This document shows, piece after piece, positions 18,496 through 27,050 of a DNA stretch of 64,000 nt. The stretch is from positions 1 through 64,000 of the forward strand of contig NZ_JAGGLO010000008.1 in NCBI RefSeq assembly GCF_017874475.1, read 5' to 3'. The translations under genes and the position numbers were made by a program. How positions within the stretch are numbered: position 1 is the first letter of the stretch; each line of letters begins with the position of its first letter. The DNA comes from Anaerococcus degeneri (GTDB lineage Bacteria > Bacillota > Clostridia > Tissierellales > Peptoniphilaceae). The notes beneath the pieces were generated by a model, which was not told the origin of the DNA, searched no databases, and worked only from the letters and a program-made list of their open reading frames with translations.

Positions 18496-21156
18496 CTAGT
18501 CTTTTTTAGTTTTCTTGCTAAAGTAAAGCCCAGCGCTTGATAAGGCCAAAATCCCACTAACAAAACCTAGACCAGCCACGCCTGTCCTTGGGCTTGTATA
18601 TTTATTTACAACTGCCTTTGCCTTATTTGGCAGAGCATTTTGAGTTTTTACATTTTCTTTTTTAGAAATTTCCCCATCCGCTATTAGTTTTTTATTCTTG
18701 TTAGCTTTTGTCAGGTCTTTGCCATCTTTAGATGGATTTTCCTTTTGTTTTTCCTCATTTTTAGTAGCCTTATTTTCATCAGACTTTTTGCCATCATTAT
18801 CTTGGGCCTTGTCGATTTTTTCATAAAGGGCTAAGTATTTCACGCCTTCTACAAATTCACCATTAGCCTGGAGTTTTGGACTCCAACCGACAAATTTCAA
18901 AGACTTATCTTTTGGTATTGCAATCGGAATCACAAGTCCCTTATCCTCCGCCTTAGCCTCGCCAAAAGTCATAGTTTCCTTGACGTCAAAGGCAATAATT
19001 TGGCCATAATCAAAGCTTTGATTATATTTCAAACAAGCATCCTTGCCCGGATCAAAGTAAATCCTCTTATAACCCTTTGGTATTGGCCTATAAATGTCGG
19101 TGTTGACCCTAATTACACTTTCCTTTGGAGCATCCTCAGGCTTTAAGCTAGGTTTTTTGTCTGAATCTTTTTTGTCCTTATCGCCACTACTTGGCTTATC
19201 CTTGCTATCGTCTTTTTTGTCTTTATCCTTGTTTTTGTCAGGGTCTGGTTTATTAGGGTTGTCTGAATGTTCTCCGCCCTTATGACCTGTATTTCCTTCA
19301 TTCCCTTCCCCTGGTTTTGGTCCAGAAGGTTCTTCTTTCTTCTTTGTAAAGGTCCACGTTCCAGTGAACTTATTATTGTCTTCTGATACTTCTAATTGGT
19401 TTTTATCCCAACCTGCAAAGGTCCAGATTCCATCGTCTACTCCTACTGGGTCGAAAGTTTTTTGTGGAGCTTTGATTTTCTCGCCTTCCTTTGCCTTTCT
19501 TGCTTCTAATTCACTAAGCATATGCTTGATTTTCTCAGGTAGGTTTTGGCCTTCACTTCCACTTACAAATTCGTAGCTAATATTTATCTCTTTAACCCAT
19601 TTTGCGTAAATTGTGGTATCCGCTGTAATAGGAGTTTCAAATTTAAATTTATTTTCGTAATTACTTTCACAATACCAACCTTCAAAAGAATAGCCTGCTG
19701 CTTGTGGGTCATTTGGTTTCTTAGCTAATTCACCTTTTATTACACTTTGTGATTTAATTTCGCCATGATTAGCCATATCAAAATCAACTTGGTAAACTTT
19801 TGTAGCATTTATGTAATCAGCCTCTAATTCTAGGGTCAAGTCATTATCATGAGTATTAATAACCTTTCCAAGATTATCAAAAGCGAGCTTGACCTTCTTA
19901 TCAAGGCCATGGGTCCTTTGAGGATTTTTAAATATCACATCATAAACAAAGTCAAAGTCTGTCATAAAATCGGAAACACCATCAGGAAGGGTTAATTTAT
20001 AATAGGTTTTGTCCCCTTCACTCACTACAGATTTTTCCAATTTAACTAATGATTCATCATGAGTTTTCCTTATATAAAATTCCTGGTCAAGACTATCATC
20101 ATCCGCCTCTTTTTCAATCAAAAAGCTAGGATTAATCAGATATTGTTTTTGATTTGCTTTTTTTAGGGCATCTTGATAAGCAGTGTTTGCATTAGAAATT
20201 CTAACAGGAACTACAAATCTCACTGTATCATCAGTCCCAGCCTCGGCTTTGCCAGACACTTTTTTATAATCATTTTCATCTGATTTTTTTATTAAAATTT
20301 CAGAAGGCTCATTGGTTGTACCCCCAAAACTCAAGTCCCCAACCTTAGCATTAAGCTGAAAATTTCCACTGGCTTGGTCGTTGAGCTTACTTCCTTCTGG
20401 AATATTATCTTTCTTAATAAGTTCCTTCCCATCCTTGTCATAATAAAGATTCGCTTTAAGAGACATGGCATGATCTGTATTAAATAAGCAATTATTGTCA
20501 TTACCGTCTTTTCTCTCCCAATTTTCTTTATTAAAGGGATTATTATAATCTTTATTGAAAAATACAGTATCTGCCCTGATTGTAAGAGACTTTCCTGGTT
20601 GGATTCGTAAAGGCTTATTTAACTTCAAGGTAGCTTCAATTGTATCTTTCTCGATAAATGATTTATGTATAGTTAATTTAATTCCTTTTTTGTCATTATA
20701 TTCCCCAGAAAGACCCTTAAAGTGAATGTCATATTTGTAATCTTTTAAATATTTCTCATCATAGAGTTCATCTGCCTTGATTTTAAAGCTTGAAATATAA
20801 ATATTTTTAGAAATTATAGGTGCTTTATTTGAATCATTTGCTGGGCATAAAATTTCTCCCAAATAAACATCCTTATTTGAATTATTATGGACAGTAAAGT
20901 ACCAAATTGTGTTGGTATATTGTCCGTTAGGATATAGATTTTGACTGCCATATTCGGTTTTAAGACTAATATCAACATCAATCTTATCTTGATTTTGATT
21001 TCCATCTTCTAAATTATGATCAATATTGCTTGTAATTTCTTTTTCAACTTTATCAGTAGAAGCATAAGCTTTTTGACTAATAGCCAGACATGGGGCTATT
21101 TGACTCAAACTAAGTAGACTTGCCAAAATAAATGACAATGTTTTTCCTTTTTGCAC
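18496..21156 (-). CDS. Sortase-type surface protein with InlB-like repeat
   Basis: 886 residues. A signal peptide occupies residues 1-32 (KTLSFILASLLSLSQIAPCLA). A large beta-rich region without a recognised domain follows. An InlB/Listeria-Bacteroides repeat lies near 450-520 (AAGYSFEGWYCES, then TTIYAKWVKE). A Pro/Lys/Asp-rich spacer (about 615-690) probably spans the wall. Further MucBP/InlB-like segments precede another K/E/N-rich spacer. The C-terminus is a sorting signal in which SPRTG replaces LPXTG, followed by a hydrophobic helix and KKTKKD. A hairpin at 21339-21379 lies upstream, beyond the start. Probably wall-anchored; ligand unknown. Confidence 0.85.
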   Translation of the reverse strand: MQKGKTLSFILASLLSLSQIAPCLAISQKAYASTDKVEKEITSNIDHNLEDGNQNQDKIDVDISLKTEYGSQNLYPNGQYTNTIWYFTVHNNSNKDVYLGEILCPANDSNKAPIISKNIYISSFKIKADELYDEKYLKDYKYDIHFKGLSGEYNDKKGIKLTIHKSFIEKDTIEATLKLNKPLRIQPGKSLTIRADTVFFNKDYNNPFNKENWERKDGNDNNCLFNTDHAMSLKANLYYDKDGKELIKKDNIPEGSKLNDQASGNFQLNAKVGDLSFGGTTNEPSEILIKKSDENDYKKVSGKAEAGTDDTVRFVVPVRISNANTAYQDALKKANQKQYLINPSFLIEKEADDDSLDQEFYIRKTHDESLVKLEKSVVSEGDKTYYKLTLPDGVSDFMTDFDFVYDVIFKNPQRTHGLDKKVKLAFDNLGKVINTHDNDLTLELEADYINATKVYQVDFDMANHGEIKSQSVIKGELAKKPNDPQAAGYSFEGWYCESNYENKFKFETPITADTTIYAKWVKEINISYEFVSGSEGQNLPEKIKHMLSELEARKAKEGEKIKAPQKTFDPVGVDDGIWTFAGWDKNQLEVSEDNNKFTGTWTFTKKKEEPSGPKPGEGNEGNTGHKGGEHSDNPNKPDPDKNKDKDKKDDSKDKPSSGDKDKKDSDKKPSLKPEDAPKESVIRVNTDIYRPIPKGYKRIYFDPGKDACLKYNQSFDYGQIIAFDVKETMTFGEAKAEDKGLVIPIAIPKDKSLKFVGWSPKLQANGEFVEGVKYLALYEKIDKAQDNDGKKSDENKATKNEEKQKENPSKDGKDLTKANKNKKLIADGEISKKENVKTQNALPNKAKAVVNKYTSPRTGVAGLGFVSGILALSSAGLYFSKKTKKD

Positions 21157-21338
21157 ATTATCCTCCTAAAATCAATTGCTATTTCAATAGTACTATAAAA
21201 TCGCCTTGCTTGTAAAGCCTTTTTTACTTTTTCTTTCTAATTTCAAAAAAATCTCATTTAAGCTAACTTATAGAAATTAAGATAAATATAAAACTATAAA
21301 TTAAAGATATAATACTTTAGAATACTTAATATATGAAT

Positions 21339-21379
21339 AAAAAAACGGCACCACCTTTTATTAAGGTTTTGCCGTTTAA
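21339..21379. terminator. Hairpin terminator after the IPP isomerase gene
   Basis: AACGGCA and TGCCGTT arms with an A-rich 5' flank enclose a loop containing a shorter AACCTT/AAGGTT-like pairing. It lies between fni (ending 21384) and the surface protein start (21156). Confidence 0.65.
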
Positions 21380-21383
21380 AATC

Positions 21384-22394
21384 TTATTCAACCAAGTCTT
21401 TTAGTCTGCCTGTTAATTTATAGTTCACTTTTTTGAGTTCCTCTATATTTTTAACTCCTAAAAGAGCCATGGTTATTTTTAGTCTGTGGTTCATTTCCTT
21501 TAGATAGTCGAAGCAAGCTTCGTAGCTGCCTAGGAGGAGGTATCTTATGGCTTCTCCACTTATTGCAGCCATGTCAGCTCCAATTATGATGGCCTTGGCA
21601 AGGTCGACAGCTGTTTTTATTCCGCCTGATCCTATGATGAAGATGTCATCTGATAGGCTCCTTGCGTTGATGATGGCCTTGGCTGTTGGGATTCCCCAAC
21701 CGTAAAATTCCTTATAGTCTGATACAAAGTCTCTCATATCTTCGATTTCTATGAAGTTTGTGCCGCCGCTGCCTGATACATCAATGTATTTAACTCCTGC
21801 ATCTATTAGCTTTTGGCAAACTTCTTTTGATAGGCCGTTGCCAGTTTCTTTGACTATTATTGGCATATCAATATTTGCGACTAGGTTTTTTATATTTTCG
21901 TAATAGCCCTTAAAGTTTTTGTCACCTTCAGGCATGAAAAGTTCCTGGGCCACATTTAGGTGGACTTGGATTGCGTTGGCGTTTATCATTCCTGCAGCAT
22001 TTTTGAAGTCTTCAATGCTTCTTTCTGCGCCAAGATTTCCTATCCTTAAGAGGTCTTTTTCCCTTATTAGGGAGAAACTTTCCTCTGCTTCTGGGTCTTC
22101 AAGGCCAATTGTTTGGCTTCCTACTGCCATTGGTATGTTTAGATTTTTGCAGATTGAGGATAGGTCCTCGTTTATATCTGCACTTAATTCTCCACCACCT
22201 GTCATGGCGTTTATCATAAGGGGCATGGATATTTTCCTGCCCAAAAATTCTATAGATGTGTCGATTTCATCAAAATTTACATCTGATAAACTGTTGTGGT
22301 CGAGATAGATATCGCCAAATAAGGGGTCGTTATAGTCGGATGTTTTTAGGTAATTTTCAATATGTTCGTCTTTTCTTTCACGTCTTTTGCTCAT
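21384..22394 (-). CDS. fni: Type 2 isopentenyl-diphosphate delta-isomerase
   Basis: 336 residues. An FMN- and NAD(P)H-dependent TIM barrel that interconverts IPP and DMAPP, the building blocks of isoprenoids including the undecaprenyl carrier used by UppP. Family marks: RKDEHIE at residues 6-12, [57 protein letters not shown] and [16 protein letters not shown] (phosphate binding). It lies 15 bases after the LCP gene on the same strand, probably in one transcript. Confidence 0.95.
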   Translation of the reverse strand: MSKRRERKDEHIENYLKTSDYNDPLFGDIYLDHNSLSDVNFDEIDTSIEFLGRKISMPLMINAMTGGGELSADINEDLSSICKNLNIPMAVGSQTIGLEDPEAEESFSLIREKDLLRIGNLGAERSIEDFKNAAGMINANAIQVHLNVAQELFMPEGDKNFKGYYENIKNLVANIDMPIIVKETGNGLSKEVCQKLIDAGVKYIDVSGSGGTNFIEIEDMRDFVSDYKEFYGWGIPTAKAIINARSLSDDIFIIGSGGIKTAVDLAKAIIIGADMAAISGEAIRYLLLGSYEACFDYLKEMNHRLKITMALLGVKNIEELKKVNYKLTGRLKDLVE

Positions 22395-22409
22395 AATAAG
22401 TTTCCCTGA

Positions 22410-23717
22410 CTATTCGTCGCCTTCTCCGCCTGCTGGAGGTTCTATGCTTAATCCAGGTTCGTACTCAACTACTCCAGGATCTCCTGCTGGTTCTTTGTGA
22501 TTGTCAGGGGCTGGAGTTTCTGTTGGTTGTACTTCGTGGGTTTCAGCTGGTGTCTCTGTTTGAGTTTCTGTCTTATTTTCCCTATGGCTTGGTTTTGAAC
22601 TTGGGTTCTGTTTTGCTGGTTCTTCCCATTGTGGTTGTTCATGTTCATACTCATAATTATAATTATTGTTGTAATTATTATTGTAATTTTCCTTATAATT
22701 TGGTTGGTAGGTTTGATTATTTATATTATTTGTCTTTGGGAAGATATTTACAGGTGCATCTTGGTTTACAGATGAGTAGTTTGATTCAGGTAGGCCTGAG
22801 TCAGCTTCTGTCCATTTTTTGAGTTTGAAGTCACCAAATTCTTTATCAACTATATCCCAAGTTCCTCTTTCATCTGGTATATAATAACTGATGTTGTTTA
22901 TATAGGCACCATTGCCTGGTACTACAAAGGTCTCTACCTTGTCAGAAGAGAAGTTTGGGATGCTCTTAACTAGGTTAACCATAGCGGACATTGGTAGGTT
23001 GGTTTTGACATACTTTATATAAGAAGAAAGTACAGTCAAAAGATTCATTTGGCTAGATTTCTTAACAGCCTGGTCTACCATGGCCTTGACGAAGTCTTGC
23101 TGGGCATGGACCCTGCCTATATCTCCATTATCGTAAATATGTCTGGTCCTTAGATACCACATGGTGTCTGTACCGTTAAAGTGGTTCATGCCTGGTTTTA
23201 TGTCGAGAGTCCATTTTTTGATGTTTACACCCTCTGGCACTTCATAATCAACCCCACCTATAGCATCAACTATATTAACTAGGGCCTTGTAATTGACCTG
23301 AACATAGTAGTCTATATCAAGACCTAGGAAATTCCTCAAACTTTGTAGGGTTAGCTCGATGCCGCCAAAGGCGTGTGCGTGGTTGACCTTGTCATAGGTA
23401 TTTCTCACAAGGACTCTGGAGTCCCTTGGGATTGACAAGAGCTTGATTGTCCCGTCTTTGACATTTGCCTTCATAAGCATAATTGTATCCGTACGGGTGA
23501 AGTCTTCGTTTCCTTGCTCACCTGCTGCCTGGTCGACACCGACCATTAGGATTAAATATTCATCTTTACTTGTCTTAACAGCCTGATCTTCAAATGTCCC
23601 ACCATTTGCATAAGTCTTAGCATTGGTCCTTTGGTCTAAGAAGTCAAGGACAAACTTGCTCGCTACAAAAGATAGGGCAAAAACAAAGATTAGGGCAAAA
23701 AATTTTTTTATCTTCAT
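22410..23717 (-). CDS. LytR-CpsA-Psr (LCP) family wall-polymer ligase
   Basis: 435 residues. One N-terminal membrane helix (about 7-28) is followed by the extracellular LCP domain (about 50-300): LILMVGVDQ, TRTDTIMLM, LLSIPRDSRVLV, YDKVNHAHAFGG, and the Arg-rich LRTRHIYDNGDIGRVHAQQD. LCP enzymes transfer wall teichoic acid or capsule chains from undecaprenyl phosphate to peptidoglycan. The C-terminal 110 residues are an unusual low-complexity tail, first Asn/Tyr-rich (NNYNNNYNY), then Pro/Thr/Glu-rich. Upstream of fni, same strand. Confidence 0.92.
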   Translation of the reverse strand: MKIKKFFALIFVFALSFVASKFVLDFLDQRTNAKTYANGGTFEDQAVKTSKDEYLILMVGVDQAAGEQGNEDFTRTDTIMLMKANVKDGTIKLLSIPRDSRVLVRNTYDKVNHAHAFGGIELTLQSLRNFLGLDIDYYVQVNYKALVNIVDAIGGVDYEVPEGVNIKKWTLDIKPGMNHFNGTDTMWYLRTRHIYDNGDIGRVHAQQDFVKAMVDQAVKKSSQMNLLTVLSSYIKYVKTNLPMSAMVNLVKSIPNFSSDKVETFVVPGNGAYINNISYYIPDERGTWDIVDKEFGDFKLKKWTEADSGLPESNYSSVNQDAPVNIFPKTNNINNQTYQPNYKENYNNNYNNNYNYEYEHEQPQWEEPAKQNPSSKPSHRENKTETQTETPAETHEVQPTETPAPDNHKEPAGDPGVVEYEPGLSIEPPAGGEGDE

Positions 23718-23890
23718 AATTTTCCTTTTCTCGATTCATTATACCCTAAGTCTTGCTTATCTTTAAAGACTTTTACAAATATTCCCAGAAAATATTTCCC
23801 AAAGTCCACTAATTGCTTGATTATTTCCCAAAATTAATTATAATTAGAGTATTCATCACAAATGTGAAAAAAATATTTATTGGAGTTATT

Positions 23891-25207
23891 ATGGAAAATA
23901 GAAATAAATTTTCTTCAAAATGGGGATTTATCATGGCCTGCGTGGGCTCGGCTGTGGGCCTTGCCAACGTTTGGGCCTTTCCCTATCAATTAGGCTCAAA
24001 CGGAGGTTTGGCATTTTTATTGCCCTACCTACTTTTTGCCTTCATCTTTGGCAGGGTAGGCCTTGCCGCAGAAAATGCCATAGGCAGGAAATATAAATCA
24101 GGCCCAATGGTTGTTTATAGACAAGCCTACAAGGAAAGAAACATGGAAAAATTTGGGAGAATCATTAGGTGGTTGCCAATGATAGGTGTAGGACTTTTGT
24201 CAATCGGCTATGCAGTTGTAATTACCTATGTCCTAAAAGCCCTAATCGACACAATCACAGGAGAGATTTTCACCCTAGAAAGTGCTGCCTGGTTTGAATC
24301 CATATCGGAAACTGACTTTAGGGTAATCCTTCCTCACCTTATTTTGATGGTCCTAGTTTATTTTGCCCTAGCCTATGAAACCAAGGGCATTGAAAAAACC
24401 AACAAATTTATCATGCCCCTATTCTTTTTGCTCTTTCTAATCCTTGCTATCAGAGTATTTTTCCTAGAAGGAGCCATGGGCGGTTATAAATTTATTTTTA
24501 ACATGGATATAGGAAAGCTAAAGGAAGTTAAAACTTGGGTCGCAGCCATGGGCCAGGCCTTTTTCTCCCTATCCCTAGTAGGAACTGTAATGGTAGTCTA
24601 CGGGTCATATCTGCCAGACGATGAAGATGTCATCAAGGCATCAACCATCACCATGGGCCTTGATACCCTATCAGCTATGATTTCAGCCTTCGTAATGCTA
24701 CCAGCCTGTTTTGCCTATGGATTTTCGCCAGCAAGTGGACCAAAACTACTCTTTGTAGTCTTGCCCCAAGCCCTAAAAGAAATGCCCCTTGGAAGGCTAT
24801 ACGGAATAATACTCTTCCTAGCAGTTGTCTTTGCAGGGATTTCATCAATCCAATCAATGCTAGAAACCATCACCGAAGCCATAGTCTATAGTTTTCCGAA
24901 ACTCAAAAGAAAAATGGTCCTAATTTCACTAATTGCAACAATTTACCTAGCAGGTATCTTCATAGAACCAATCTCAAAATGGGGTCCTTGGATGGATATA
25001 GTAACCATCTACATCCTCCCAATCAGTGGCATAATCGGCGCCATCACTTGGTTCTGGGTGATAAAAAAAGAAGAACTCCTAGCCGAAGTAAACAAGAGCG
25101 TAGAAGGCAAATATGGATCTGTTTGGTACTACACAGGCAAATTCATCTTTGTACCCCTTGCTATAGCCCTATGCTTCATAGCAATGAGATACCATATTTC
25201 TTTTTAG
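23891..25207 (+). CDS. Sodium-dependent transporter of the NSS/SNF family
   Basis: 438 residues from ATG 23891, chosen because GGAG sits 5-8 bases upstream; an in-frame start 26 codons earlier lacks a ribosome site. About eleven to twelve membrane segments. KWGFIMACVGSAVGLANVWAF is the unwound TM1 that binds sodium and substrate in LeuT-like proteins, and GSNGGLAFLLPYLLF follows. The family takes up amino acids or amines with sodium; substrate unknown. It is monocistronic with a hairpin terminator at 25217. Confidence 0.92.
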   Translation: MENRNKFSSKWGFIMACVGSAVGLANVWAFPYQLGSNGGLAFLLPYLLFAFIFGRVGLAAENAIGRKYKSGPMVVYRQAYKERNMEKFGRIIRWLPMIGVGLLSIGYAVVITYVLKALIDTITGEIFTLESAAWFESISETDFRVILPHLILMVLVYFALAYETKGIEKTNKFIMPLFFLLFLILAIRVFFLEGAMGGYKFIFNMDIGKLKEVKTWVAAMGQAFFSLSLVGTVMVVYGSYLPDDEDVIKASTITMGLDTLSAMISAFVMLPACFAYGFSPASGPKLLFVVLPQALKEMPLGRLYGIILFLAVVFAGISSIQSMLETITEAIVYSFPKLKRKMVLISLIATIYLAGIFIEPISKWGPWMDIVTIYILPISGIIGAITWFWVIKKEELLAEVNKSVEGKYGSVWYYTGKFIFVPLAIALCFIAMRYHISF

Positions 25208-25216
25208 GAATTATAG

Positions 25217-25255
25217 AAAAAGGCAAGACCAAAAATATATGGTTTTGCCTTTTTG
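25217..25255 (+). terminator. Terminator of the NSS transporter
   Basis: AAAAAGGCAAGACCA and TGGTTTTGCCTTTTT form a long stem around an AT-rich loop, ten bases after the stop codon. Confidence 0.85.
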
Positions 25256-25314
25256 ATTTAGAATAAATTTTTAATCTGAGATTTCAAATCATTATAAATA
25301 CTTATTACAAAATC

Positions 25315-25536
25315 TCACGTATTTTTTTGCTTTTTGCTCAATTGTTCTTGGAATGCTAAGAAATTTTTACGATTTTGACTGTGCTCTTCAGCTATTTCTT
25401 CACTAGTTCCATACTTTTTTGTTGCCAACTCGCGGCATCTTTCCTCTTCCTCTTCGGTCATAAATAACATATGCCTGATTTTCTTATTCAATTGGCTGAA
25501 TTCTCGCTCTTCTTCTGGTGTTAATTCTCTATCCAT
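25315..25536 (-). CDS. Small charged protein, family A copy 1 (73 residues)
   Basis: 73 residues, Glu/Lys-rich, predicted helical, no signal peptide and no recognised domain. It opens MDRELTPEEEREFSQLNKK and carries KKYGTSEE then QNRKNF-AFQEQLSKK. The 72-residue protein at 26541 follows the same pattern throughout, so the two are paralogues. It is the last member of a minus-strand string of tiny genes starting at the DUF3310 remnant (27034), and the start lies 2 bases after the stop of family B copy 1. Function unknown; phage or mobile-element origin is inference. Confidence 0.6.
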   Translation of the reverse strand: MDRELTPEEEREFSQLNKKIRHMLFMTEEEEERCRELATKKYGTSEEIAEEHSQNRKNFLAFQEQLSKKQKNT

Positions 25537-25538
25537 AA

Positions 25539-25712
25539 CTAATCCTCATCAGGCGCAAACCAGACAAGCTTCCTCCCCTCTTTCTTAGCCTTGGCACTTT
25601 CTTCCTGGTATCTTTTGATTCTTTCTTTTTCTTCTTCTGTTAGCACAATGTTGTTACTTTCTGCTGTTGTTTTTCCTAATGCTATCCTAATAATCAAATA
25701 TTCTCTATTCAT
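25539..25712 (-). CDS. Small protein, family B copy 1 (57 residues)
   Basis: 57 residues from ATG 25712 to TAG 25539-25541. It opens MNREYLIIRIALGKTTAES and ends KKEGRKLVWFAPDED. It aligns without gaps to the 57-residue products at 25760 and 25982 (shared MNREYL-I-IALG, LTEE-K--I--Y--E--KAKKE-R--V-FA-D). Unknown function. Three copies of exactly the same length in a row, kept open, argue that the frame is real. Confidence 0.6.
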   Translation of the reverse strand: MNREYLIIRIALGKTTAESNNIVLTEEEKERIKRYQEESAKAKKEGRKLVWFAPDED

Positions 25713-25759
25713 TTCAATCCCCTGTATTATAAACTCAAAAAACCTACAAAAGAAAATAC

Positions 25760-25933
25760 CTAATACATATCTGTAGCAAAAAACACAATACGCCTCTCCT
25801 CTTTCTTAGCCTTTTCATACTCTTTTTTGTACCACTCAATGGCTTTTTTGTCTTCTTCTGTGAGTACTATGTCATAATCCTCTGCTTTTTCTGCCCCAAG
25901 TGCTATGTCTATGATTAAATATTCTCTATTCAT
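25760..25933 (-). CDS. Small protein, family B copy 2 (57 residues)
   Basis: 57 residues, start ATG 25933, stop TAG at 25760-25762. It begins MNREYLIIDIALGAEKAED and has the conserved centre EEDKKAIEWYKKEYEKAKKE; the last residues (FATDMY) depart from the FAPD-D end of its sisters. Purine-rich GGAGATG precedes the start. Unknown function, same string of paralogues. Confidence 0.6.
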   Translation of the reverse strand: MNREYLIIDIALGAEKAEDYDIVLTEEDKKAIEWYKKEYEKAKKEERRIVFFATDMY

Positions 25934-25981
25934 TTTTCATCTCCTATATTTTATAAACTAAAAAACACTCCTGCAAAAAGC

Positions 25982-26155
25982 CTAATCCATATCAGGAGCA
26001 TAAAAAACAATATGCCTCCCCTCTTTCTTAGCCTTCTCAGACTCTTTTTTGTACCACTCGATAGCTTCTTTATCCTCATCTGTAAGTGTGATATTATTTG
26101 CCTCTGCACTTGTCCTGCCAAGTGCTATTCCTATCAATAAATATTCCCTATTCAT
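25982..26155 (-). CDS. Small protein, family B copy 3 (57 residues)
   Basis: 57 residues from the internal ATG at 26155. A longer frame to 26221 exists, but its first 22 residues have no counterpart in the sister genes, so I prefer 26155. It opens MNREYLLIGIALGRTSAEAN and ends KKEGRHIVFYAPDMD. It is the first of the three tandem family B genes. Unknown function. Confidence 0.6.
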   Translation of the reverse strand: MNREYLLIGIALGRTSAEANNITLTDEDKEAIEWYKKESEKAKKEGRHIVFYAPDMD

Positions 26156-26540
26156 AATTTTCCCACTTGCAAAATAAAAATGACTCGTTAAATAAACAAA
26201 ATCGGATAAAAATAGAATCATAAATTGAAAATATATAAGAAATAAAATTGAAAAAAAATAGGTGATTAATAAAAAATCGAATTAAAAAAAGTATTAATAT
26301 TACCATTAATATTATACCACTTAAAAGCTCAGTTTAAGTATGATAGAAAACTATAACGCAAATATTTATAAACCCCGCGGGTGCGGGTAGAACCAGCCCT
26401 TGACAAACATTGAAATTCCAATGTTTAGAGTGTAACATTTTTTTGATTTTTTGTTACAAATCGTGAAAAGCACCCAAAAAAATCCACTTTTTCGCATTTT
26501 TCAAGGTGCTTCTCACAACCATTTTTCTTCACAATTGCAA
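26156..26540. other. Spacer with an orphan CRISPR-like repeat and a hairpin
   Basis: No ORF is supported. The stretch holds AT-rich sequence, the lone repeat at 26366-26393, a TGTAAC/GTTACA pair (about 26431-26458), and a longer hairpin with GAAAAGCACC and GGTGCTTCTC arms (about 26464-26515) that could terminate transcription of the family A gene at 26541. Confidence 0.5.
26366..26393 (-). repeat. Orphan degenerate CRISPR repeat
   Basis: 28 bases ending CCCCGCGGGTGCGGGTAGAAC. The right 22 bases match the array repeats (with the CGGG core variant seen in array 2), while the left end is lost (TTATAAA instead of GGATCAT). It lies 657 bases from the leader-distal end of array 1 with no partner repeat nearby. 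Confidence 0.6.
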
Positions 26541-26759
26541 CTATTTTGTAACCTTTTTACTCAATTTTTCTTGTAATGCGAAGAAATTTTTGCGATTTTG
26601 TCTAATTTCCTCGGCCTGTTCCTCCTTAGTTCCATACTTTTTTTCATCCAATTCATAATATCTTTGCATTTCTTCTGTAATAGGTGGTGCTGTACGTACC
26701 AATTGCCTACTCAATTCACTAAGTTCTTGCTCTTCTTCAGGTGTTAATTCTCTATTCAT
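26541..26759 (-). CDS. Small charged protein, family A copy 2 (72 residues)
   Basis: 72 residues, Glu-rich and helical. It begins MNRELTPEEEQELSELSRQ and has KKYGTKEEQAEE then QNRKNFFALQEKLSKK, matching the product at 25315. GGAGG (GCGGAGGATAAA) lies at ideal distance before ATG 26759, only 12 bases after the stop of the DUF3310 remnant, so the two were co-transcribed. Unknown function. Confidence 0.6.
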   Translation of the reverse strand: MNRELTPEEEQELSELSRQLVRTAPPITEEMQRYYELDEKKYGTKEEQAEEIRQNRKNFFALQEKLSKKVTK

Positions 26760-26771
26760 TTTATCCTCCGC

Positions 26772-27034
26772 TTATAAATATGACATCCGACCATCACAAT
26801 CCATGTCACTTTCCAACTCTTGAATATACCAATCTAAGTATTGTCTCGCCTTCTTATAGTCTTCTAGCCCGTTCTTTTTGTTGGCTCTTAAAATATACTT
26901 AATTATATTACCTTTATAAAAGCTAAGAAAACCAACAGTACCCAATACACTTCTGAGAATATCATTACTTCAATATCCAATCCATCTAACTTATAATGGT
27001 TAGGACTAGATATAACATCATTCTTCTTATCCAT
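26772..27034 (-). pseudogene. Frameshifted DUF3310 phage-type gene
   Basis: From ATG 27034 the frame reads MDKKNDVISSPNHYKLDGLD, then breaks. About 24 codons in, the next frame continues RSVLGTVGFLSFYKGNIIKY and later NGLEDYKKARQYLDWYI to a TAA at 26772. SPNHYK and the NIIKY--RA-KKNGLEDLKKA-WYLD pattern define DUF3310, a family common in phages. One missing base near the ATGATATTC stretch explains the break. It could be a true mutation or a sequencing error. It ties the small-gene string to a prophage remnant directly beside the CRISPR array. Confidence 0.7.
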
Positions 27035-27050
27035 TAAATCCTCCCACTTA

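Noticed and set aside
22469-22840. Asn/Tyr repeat region in the LCP tail as a separate gene
   Set aside because: It is in frame with the LCP protein and follows its domain directly; alternative frames have no start signals.
23720-23890. Riboswitch upstream of the NSS transporter
   Set aside because: The region is short and AT-rich, with no conserved aptamer core that I can recognise.
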